Positions 5,774 to 12,193 of a DNA stretch of 12,193 nt are shown in pieces (within the stretch, counting starts at the first letter, position 1; every line of letters begins with the position of its first letter). The position numbers and the translations under genes were made by a program. Source of the stretch: Nitriliruptorales bacterium (lineage in GTDB: Bacteria; Actinomycetota; Nitriliruptoria; Euzebyales; Egibacteraceae); assembly GCA_007126835.1 (NCBI GenBank), contig SLAO01000166.1, forward strand, positions 1 to 12,193, in the 5' to 3' direction. The notes beneath the pieces were generated by a model. The model was not told the origin of the DNA. It saw only the letters and a list, made by a program, of their open reading frames with translations, and did no database searches.

Positions 5774-7735
5774 TCACTGCGCGAGCACGGACAGCAGCTC
5801 CTGGCCGTAGCGCTCCAGCCGTGTGGGCCCCAGCCCGGGTACGCGGGACAGCTCCTGGTGGGAGGTGGGACGCCGGCGGCTGAGCTCGGCCAGCGTCGAA
5901 TCGGGAAACACCACGTACGCCGGCACCCCGTCGAGTCGCGCGCGCTGGCGGCGCCACTGGCGCAGCTGCCCGGCGAGGCCTTCGTCTACCGGGCGGGTGG
6001 GAGCGCTCGGCGCGACCGGGTCGAGAAACCGCGAGCGACGCCGGCGTGTGGCCCTGCCTCCGCGCCCGGTGCGTCTGGCTGCCCACGAAACGTGCAGGTG
6101 CTCCCGGGCACGGGTCACACCGACGTACAGCAGGCGGCGCTCCTCGGCCACCTCGTCGTCGGTCTTGGCGTGCACGATCGGCAGCAAGCCCTCCTCGCAC
6201 GCGACGACGAACACCGCATCGAACTCGAGCCCCTTGGCCTTGTGCAGGGTCAGCAGCGCCACCGCCCCACCCGGCTCAGGGGTCACCTCGCCCTCGCGGG
6301 CGCGCCGCTCGAGGTCGGCGACCACGCCCTCGAACGTCACCTCCGGGTCGTGGCGGACCATGCGCTGGGCAGCCTCGAGCAACGCGCCGACGTTGCGCCA
6401 CCGGTCCCGCGCGGCTTGCCCGGGGGGCTCGCGCTTGGGATGCCACGACAGGCCCTGGCGCAAGACGCGCTCGACCTCCCGATCGGCCTTGGGCGGATGA
6501 GCTGGCTGTGCCCCGCTCGGTGGTGGGGGGCCGGGCGGGGGTGGCCGGCCGACGGCTGCGCGCAGCAGGCCAAGGGCCTGGACGATCTCGGGCCGGGCGA
6601 AGAACCCTTCGTCGCCTCGCACGGCGAACGGGATGTCCGCGTCGGTCAGCGCCGCCTCGAACGGTTCGGACTGGCTGTTGATGCGGTACGCCACCGCGAT
6701 CTCGCCTGCCGGCGTGCCGGCAGCCAGCAACGCCCGGATGCCGGCGATCACGGCGTCGCGCTCGGCTTCCTCGTCGTCGCACGGTCGCAGGACCGGGGCT
6801 GGCCCGCCACGTCGCTGTGCGCGCAGTCGCTTGGCGGGTCCTCCTCGGTTCGGCGCGAGCACCTCGTTTGCCAGCTCCAGCACCTCGGCGGTCGAGCGGT
6901 AGTTGTCGACGAGCGACACGACGCGGGCGTGTGGGAACCGCCGGGAAAAACCCGTCAAGTACGTCGACGTCGCGCCGGTGAACGAGTAGATGGTCTGGTC
7001 GTCGTCGCCGACCACGCACAGGTCGTCGCGCTCGCCCAGCCAGGTCTCCAGCAGCGCCCATTGGGCCGGGTTGACGTCCTGGAACTCGTCGACTGTGAAG
7101 TGCCGGTAGCGATCGCGCACCTCGGCGGCGGCGTCCGCGTCGGCGGTCAGCAACTCGGTGGTCAGCGAGAGCATGTCGTCGTAGTCCACGAGGCCCCTGG
7201 CGCGCTTGTCCTCCTCGTAGCGGCGGTACACCTCGGCCATGTCATCGACCGGCAGCGGGGCCTGGCGGCTGGCGCCCTCCCGCACGTAGGCGTCGGGGCC
7301 GATCCGGCGGGCCTTGGCCCACTCGATCTCGGCGGCCAGGTCACGGCCCTCGACGCGCAGGCGCCGAGCGGTGGGCACGAGCAGGGTCAGCTTGGACGGC
7401 AGGACCTCGGGCAGCGGCCGGTCGCCAAACCCGCGGGACCAGAAGTAGCGCAGCTGCGCCCACGCGGCGGCGTGGAACGTCGCCGCGCGCACCGGCTGCT
7501 CGAGCCCGAGCTGCCCCAGGCGGGCGCGCAGCTCGGAAGCGGCCCGATCGGTGAAGGTCACCGCGAGGATCTCGCCGGGTCGCGCCACGCCGGTGCGCAC
7601 CTGGTAGGCGATCCGGTGGGTGATCGTGCGGGTCTTGCCCGACCCCGCCCCGGCGAGGATGCACACCGGGCCCCGCACAGTTTCGACCGCATCACGCTGC
7701 GCGGCGTTCAAGGGGGCAAGCAGATCATCGGGCAT
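5774..7735 (-). CDS. uvrD2: UvrD2-type superfamily 1 DNA helicase with HRDC domain
   Basis: A 653-aa ATP-dependent 3'-5' DNA helicase of the UvrD/Rep family, acting in DNA repair or replication. Motifs in order: Q-motif LNAAQRDAV (9-17), Walker A AGAGSGKT (28-35), motif Ia VTFTDRAASELR (59-70), motif II VDEFQD (215-220), motif III VVGDDDQTIYSFTGA (241-255), motif IV DNYRST (277-282), motif V LTLHKAKGLEFD (495-506), motif VI YVGVTRARE (537-545). Residues about 585-653 form an HRDC domain (PAYVVFPDSTLAEL, then VPGLGPTRLERYG), the mark of actinobacterial UvrD2. The tetracysteine zinc motif that mycobacterial UvrD2 has between the ATPase core and HRDC is absent; 550-585 is Arg-rich with no Cys. 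A Pro-rich insert (about 397-415) interrupts domain 2A/2B. The frame extends 43 codons upstream, but MPDDLLAPLNAAQ at 7735 fits the family start. No ribosome site is visible, which may mean a leaderless transcript. Confidence 0.93.
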   Translation of the reverse strand: MPDDLLAPLNAAQRDAVETVRGPVCILAGAGSGKTRTITHRIAYQVRTGVARPGEILAVTFTDRAASELRARLGQLGLEQPVRAATFHAAAWAQLRYFWSRGFGDRPLPEVLPSKLTLLVPTARRLRVEGRDLAAEIEWAKARRIGPDAYVREGASRQAPLPVDDMAEVYRRYEEDKRARGLVDYDDMLSLTTELLTADADAAAEVRDRYRHFTVDEFQDVNPAQWALLETWLGERDDLCVVGDDDQTIYSFTGATSTYLTGFSRRFPHARVVSLVDNYRSTAEVLELANEVLAPNRGGPAKRLRAQRRGGPAPVLRPCDDEEAERDAVIAGIRALLAAGTPAGEIAVAYRINSQSEPFEAALTDADIPFAVRGDEGFFARPEIVQALGLLRAAVGRPPPPGPPPPSGAQPAHPPKADREVERVLRQGLSWHPKREPPGQAARDRWRNVGALLEAAQRMVRHDPEVTFEGVVADLERRAREGEVTPEPGGAVALLTLHKAKGLEFDAVFVVACEEGLLPIVHAKTDDEVAEERRLLYVGVTRAREHLHVSWAARRTGRGGRATRRRRSRFLDPVAPSAPTRPVDEGLAGQLRQWRRQRARLDGVPAYVVFPDSTLAELSRRRPTSHQELSRVPGLGPTRLERYGQELLSVLAQ

Positions 7736-7748
7736 CCACGGCAGGGTA
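7736..7748 (-). promoter_or_regulatory. Possible leaderless promoter of uvrD2 (-10 TACCCT)
   Basis: Read on the minus strand, TACCCT (7748-7743) lies exactly seven bases before the uvrD2 ATG, which would place the transcription start at or next to the ATG. That fits the missing Shine-Dalgarno. No recognisable -35 accompanies it, so this is weak. Confidence 0.28.
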
Positions 7749-7819
7749 GTGCAGGCTGCCGACACCGGGTTGGACGCGTGGCGAGGTTGGGGGCGAAGGG
7801 GTGATCGGGGCCGCCGTAG

Positions 7820-7873
7820 CGCACGACGTTGCGATTCCGACGTTTGGGTACGTCGAAATCGCAACGTCGTGCG
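7820..7873. repeat. 23-bp near-perfect inverted repeat between yyaL and uvrD2
   Basis: The left arm 7820-7842 (beginning cgcacgacgttgcgatt) pairs with 7851-7873 around the 8-nt loop tttgggta. There is a single mismatch (C7837 opposite A7856). The arms are about 61% GC, lower than the surroundings, and no T-tract follows on either strand. It could be a transcript-end hairpin for yyaL, a copy of a dispersed intergenic palindrome, or a protein-binding site. It lies in a 214-bp gap with no gene. Confidence 0.85.
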
Positions 7874-7921
7874 TGTGGGCGGTGCTCAGCCCGGCGACGG
7901 GCGGTGGTCGCCAGCCCGGCC

Positions 7922-7949
7922 GCTACGCGGTGATCAGCAGCGCGCGCAG

Positions 7950-7975
<26 letters not shown>
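7922..7975. repeat. Exact 27-bp tandem duplication spanning the yyaL stop codon
   Basis: Bases 7922-7948 and 7949-7975 are identical, 27 bp each. On the minus strand, in the yyaL frame, the repeat encodes LRALLITA followed by TAG. The first copy supplies the real C-terminus and stop (7952-7950); the second repeats the same eight codons and stop after it, ending at 7925-7923. The unit is nine codons long, so the reading frame is preserved through both copies. Confidence 0.95.
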
Positions 7976-9977
<2,002 letters not shown>

Positions 9978-10086
9978 CGGGGCTCCCGTGGGGTCTCGGG
10001 TCGCGGGTCTCCCGGGACTCTGCCCCGCGGGCAGGTCGGTGAAATCAGCATCCCGGCAACCCCGTCGCCGACGTGGCGCGTTCGCA

Positions 10087-10115
10087 TTGACAGATACGAA
10101 CGGATGTTCGACCAT
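10087..10115 (+). promoter_or_regulatory. Promoter of the radical SAM gene (perfect TTGACA -35)
   Basis: TTGACA at 10087-10092 is a perfect sigma-70 -35. With a 17-nt spacer the -10 would lie at about 10110-10115 (GACCAT, a weak match). That would start transcription near 10122 and make the ATG at 10123 a leaderless start. The LexA box covers the spacer, the usual position for repression. Confidence 0.5.
10096..10111. promoter_or_regulatory. LexA (SOS) box in the yyaL / radical SAM divergent promoter
   Basis: ACGAACGGATGTTCGA contains CGAAC-N4-GTTCG with perfect dyad symmetry and matches the actinobacterial SOS consensus TCGAAC-N4-GTTCGA at all but the first base. It starts four bases after a perfect -35 and ends just before the radical SAM ATG. 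It lies about 120 bp upstream of yyaL, so it could also affect that gene if the yyaL promoter overlaps it. Assignment rests on pattern match and position. Confidence 0.75.
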
Positions 10116-11178
10116 GGCCGGGATGCGTCGACTCGCCGATCTGCAGCGCAGCCCGGACGCGGCTGCGCCCCCGCCGCCCACCGTGCTCCCGCTCGACGTG
10201 CAACGCGTCCGGACGTTTCCCACCCCTGAGTTCGCCGGTATGCGCTTCCTGGAAGTCGAGGCGAAGTCCGCGCTGAACCGTGTCAAGGGCATGCCCTTTG
10301 CCTGGAGCGTCAACCCGTACCGGGGGTGCTCGCACGCGTGCACCTACTGCTTCGCCCGGCCGACGCACACGTACCTGAACCTCTCGCCGACCGTAGATTT
10401 CGAGCGGACCGTCGTCGTCAAGGTCAACGTCGCCGAGGTCCTGCGCCGCGAGCTGGCAAAGCCCACCTGGCGTGGCGAGACCGTGGCGATGGGCACCAAC
10501 ACCGACCCCTACCAGCGGTGCGAGGGCCGGTACGAGCTCATGCCGCGGATCATCAACGCGCTCGGTGAGGGGCTGACGCCCTTTTCGATCCTGACCAAGG
10601 GGACGCTGATCCTGCGCGACCTCGAGCCCCTGGCGCGCGCTGCGGCCCGCGTCCCGGTGTCGGCGGCGTTTACGATCGGGATGCTCGACCGCTCCCTGTG
10701 GCGCTCCGCGGAGCCCGGCACGCCCTCCCCGCAGGCGCGCCTGCACGCGGTCCGGCGGCTAGCTGGGGCGGGGATCTCGACCGGGGTGATGCTCGCCCCG
10801 ATCATGCCGGGGCTCAACGACGACCGCGAGCAGATCGCCGCGCTCGTGGACGCGTGCGCCGCAGCGGGCGCTGCCCACATCACGCCGATCGTCCTCCACC
10901 TGCGCCCCGGGGTCAGGGAGGTGTTCATGCCGTGGCTGCAGCAGGCTCACCCCGAGCTCGTCGAGCGCTACGAGCGGCTGTACCTGCGCACCGAGGCGGC
11001 CGCCAGCTACCGCGAGGAGATCCTCGCCTTCGTCCGGAACTGCCGTCGCGACGCGTGGCGACGCCACGGCAAGCCCGAGCCTTCGGCCGGTGTCGCGCCC
11101 GCCCAGAAAGACGACGCGGCTGTCGCCAAGCCAGAGCCGGCGCAGCTGCGCCTGCTCGAACCCGCTCCGGAGGGCTGA
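10114..11178 (+). CDS. Radical SAM protein, Rv2578c / SplB-like family
   Basis: A 354-aa radical S-adenosylmethionine protein in the group that includes spore photoproduct lyase and the mycobacterial Rv2578c family. The 4Fe-4S cluster motif is YRGCSHACTYCFARP with C72, C76 and C79 (CX3CX2C). It is followed by TVAMGTNTDPYQRCEGRY (123-140), PFSILTKGTLILRDL (156-170), and GVMLAPIMPGLNDD (224-237), all typical of this group. Substrate and reaction are unknown; SplB reverses UV thymine dimers, but that activity cannot be assumed. From about residue 317 the protein becomes a Pro/Ala/Lys-rich flexible tail ending QLRLLEPAPEG, in which QLRLL (344-348) resembles the bacterial beta-clamp binding pentapeptide. 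Candidate starts are ATG 10114 and ATG 10123; neither has a good ribosome site, and promoter geometry slightly favours a leaderless 10123. The frame further upstream runs through the promoter. LexA control is likely. Confidence 0.9.
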   Translation: MAGMRRLADLQRSPDAAAPPPPTVLPLDVQRVRTFPTPEFAGMRFLEVEAKSALNRVKGMPFAWSVNPYRGCSHACTYCFARPTHTYLNLSPTVDFERTVVVKVNVAEVLRRELAKPTWRGETVAMGTNTDPYQRCEGRYELMPRIINALGEGLTPFSILTKGTLILRDLEPLARAAARVPVSAAFTIGMLDRSLWRSAEPGTPSPQARLHAVRRLAGAGISTGVMLAPIMPGLNDDREQIAALVDACAAAGAAHITPIVLHLRPGVREVFMPWLQQAHPELVERYERLYLRTEAAASYREEILAFVRNCRRDAWRRHGKPEPSAGVAPAQKDDAAVAKPEPAQLRLLEPAPEG

Positions 11179-11256
11179 GCCCCGCCAGGCGCCGGCGCTC
11201 GCCGGGTCCGCCGTTTCCGCTGAGCCCGCGCCGGCGCCGGCCCGTTGCCGAGCCGC

Positions 11257-11278
11257 CGGCCGCGACCGGCCGTACACT
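11257..11278 (+). promoter_or_regulatory. -10 box TACACT with a cggccg hairpin just upstream
   Basis: TACACT (11273-11278) is a good actinobacterial -10 and lies 29 bp before the GTG of the downstream ligase-family gene. No -35 stands at normal spacing; TTGCCG at 11245-11250 is too far. Directly upstream, cggccg (11257-11262) and cggccg (11267-11272) can pair across cgac. It may be an operator, or the end of the radical SAM transcript. Confidence 0.4.
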
Positions 11279-11307
11279 GCCGCAGGTCCCGGCGCAGGAG
11301 GTTCGAG

Positions 11308-12193
11308 GTGGGCCGAGACATCGACGCGACAGTGTTCACCGCTCAGGAGCGGTCGCGCTATCGCGCCAAGGTGAAGGCGGACCTCGCCGCGCTACGCCAA
11401 CTTGTCGAGCAGCGGTGGCTGGGCACCGGCGAGCCTGCGATGGGACTTGAGCTCGAGCTGTACATCATCGACGGTGACGGGCGGCCGATGCCCGTCAACG
11501 CCGAAGTCCTCGACCGCCTGCCCGCCAAGGCGTTCCAGACCGAGCTCGCCCAGTACAACCTAGAGATCGACCTTCCCCCTCAACCGCTGGCTGGAGGAGT
11601 GCTGACCACGGTCGAGCGGGCGTTGCAGACAGCGGTGCGGCAAGCCGACCGCGCCGCCGCGGAGGTAGGCGGCCGCGTCCTGCCCATCGGGATCCTGCCG
11701 ACCCTGCAAAGCGATGACGCCGCCGAGGACCACCTGTCGGGCAACCCGAGGTACCGAGCGTTGAACGACGCCATCGTGGGCGCCCGCGGCGAGGACATCA
11801 CCATCCGGATCGACGGGGTCGAGGCCCTCGAGATCTCCTCCTCCTCGATCCTGTACGAGGCGGCGTGCACGTCCCTGCAGCTGCACCTCGACGTGGGACC
11901 CGACGACTTCGCTCGATACTGGAACGCGGCGCAGGCGCTGGCGGCTCCGTTGGTGGCCTGCGCGGCGAACTCGCCACTGTTCCTCGCCCGCGAACTGCAT
12001 CACGAGACTCGGATCGCGCTGTTCGAGCAGGCCATCGACACCCGTCCCGAGGAGCTTGCCAGGCAAGGAGTGCGGCCCCGCGTCTGGTTCGGCGAGCGAT
12101 GGTTGACCGAGGGCGTGTTCGAGCTGTTCGACGAGAACGTGCGCTACTTCCCGGCGCTGCTGCCGCTGTGCAGCAACGAGGATCCCGCCGGCG
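11308..12193 (+). CDS. Glutamate-cysteine ligase family protein, N-terminal 295 residues (runs off right edge)
   Basis: This belongs to the GCS2-type carboxylate-amine ligase superfamily, whose members form an amide or gamma-glutamyl bond using ATP. The partial protein has an N-terminal helical region (RYRAKVKADLAALRQLVEQRW), then GLELELYIID (46-55) matching the family's acidic metal-ATP strand. It continues with ELAQYNLEIDLPPQPL (79-94), VLPIGILPTL (124-133) and CTSLQLHLDV (187-196), a strand like the Gln/His substrate-binding motif of gamma-glutamylcysteine synthetases. Actinobacterial paralogs act in ergothioneine synthesis (EgtA) or have unassigned substrates, and this fragment does not decide. 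The GTG at 11308 is well supported by AGGAGG (11296-11301) six bases upstream, the best ribosome site in the window. The C-terminus, probably another 150-200 residues, is outside. Confidence 0.88.
   Translation, partial: MGRDIDATVFTAQERSRYRAKVKADLAALRQLVEQRWLGTGEPAMGLELELYIIDGDGRPMPVNAEVLDRLPAKAFQTELAQYNLEIDLPPQPLAGGVLTTVERALQTAVRQADRAAAEVGGRVLPIGILPTLQSDDAAEDHLSGNPRYRALNDAIVGARGEDITIRIDGVEALEISSSSILYEAACTSLQLHLDVGPDDFARYWNAAQALAAPLVACAANSPLFLARELHHETRIALFEQAIDTRPEELARQGVRPRVWFGERWLTEGVFELFDENVRYFPALLPLCSNEDPAG

Noticed and set aside
7736..7864. A 43-residue N-terminal extension of UvrD2
   Set aside because: It is Arg/Pro-rich, crosses the intergenic palindrome and has no similarity to helicase N-termini. 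The Q-motif sits at the expected distance from the ATG at 7735.
9978..10343. A 122-residue N-terminal extension of YyaL, overlapping the radical SAM gene
   Set aside because: The family start MANRLEHASSPYL and a GGGAG ribosome site are at 9977. The extension is antisense to the radical SAM gene and crosses its promoter.

Overview
High-GC bacterial chromosomal DNA, almost certainly from an actinobacterium. The evidence is strong G/C third-position bias, several GTG starts, a UvrD2-type helicase with a C-terminal HRDC domain, a radical SAM protein of the mycobacterial Rv2578c type, and an operator with the actinobacterial LexA pattern (CGAAC-N4-GTTCG). The genus cannot be read from the sequence. 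The window has no rRNA, tRNA, CRISPR array, insertion sequence or phage gene.

Layout. The left edge (1-417, minus) holds the N-terminus of an unrecognised Pro/Ala-rich protein that runs off the window. A 184-bp intergenic region follows, with an 11-bp-phased GTAAC direct repeat and a 9-bp tandem repeat. Four plus-strand genes come next: an unrecognised protein with an internal duplication (602-1255), the membrane protein FxsA (1342-1845), a HAD-IB phosphatase (1942-2757), and a Fic-fold protein whose start overlaps the HAD stop (2750-3844). The Fic-like protein lacks the catalytic His. A small, extremely acidic lipoprotein (4039-4278) follows and meets a convergent minus-strand block across a 14-bp-stem hairpin.

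The minus-strand block, read right to left, is a YyaL/DUF255 thioredoxin-domain protein (9977-7950), UvrD2 helicase (7735-5774) and nicotinate phosphoribosyltransferase (5688-4384). Between yyaL and uvrD2 lie an exact 27-bp tandem duplication across the yyaL stop codon and a near-perfect 23-bp inverted repeat. Divergent from yyaL is the radical SAM protein (10114-11178). The right edge carries the first 295 codons of a glutamate-cysteine ligase family protein (11308 to beyond the window).

How they may work together. The most coherent signal is DNA damage. A near-perfect LexA box lies in the yyaL/radical SAM divergent promoter, beside a perfect TTGACA -35 and over the probable -10. The radical SAM protein ends in a flexible tail with a QLRLL motif resembling a beta-clamp binding peptide. 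UvrD2 and an NAD-salvage enzyme lie downstream on the yyaL strand. A LexA-controlled repair neighbourhood is an inference; the box, the motif and the gene order are directly visible. The second notable item is the HAD/Fic-like pair, in which both the Fic active-site His and the Fic self-inhibition motif are altered.
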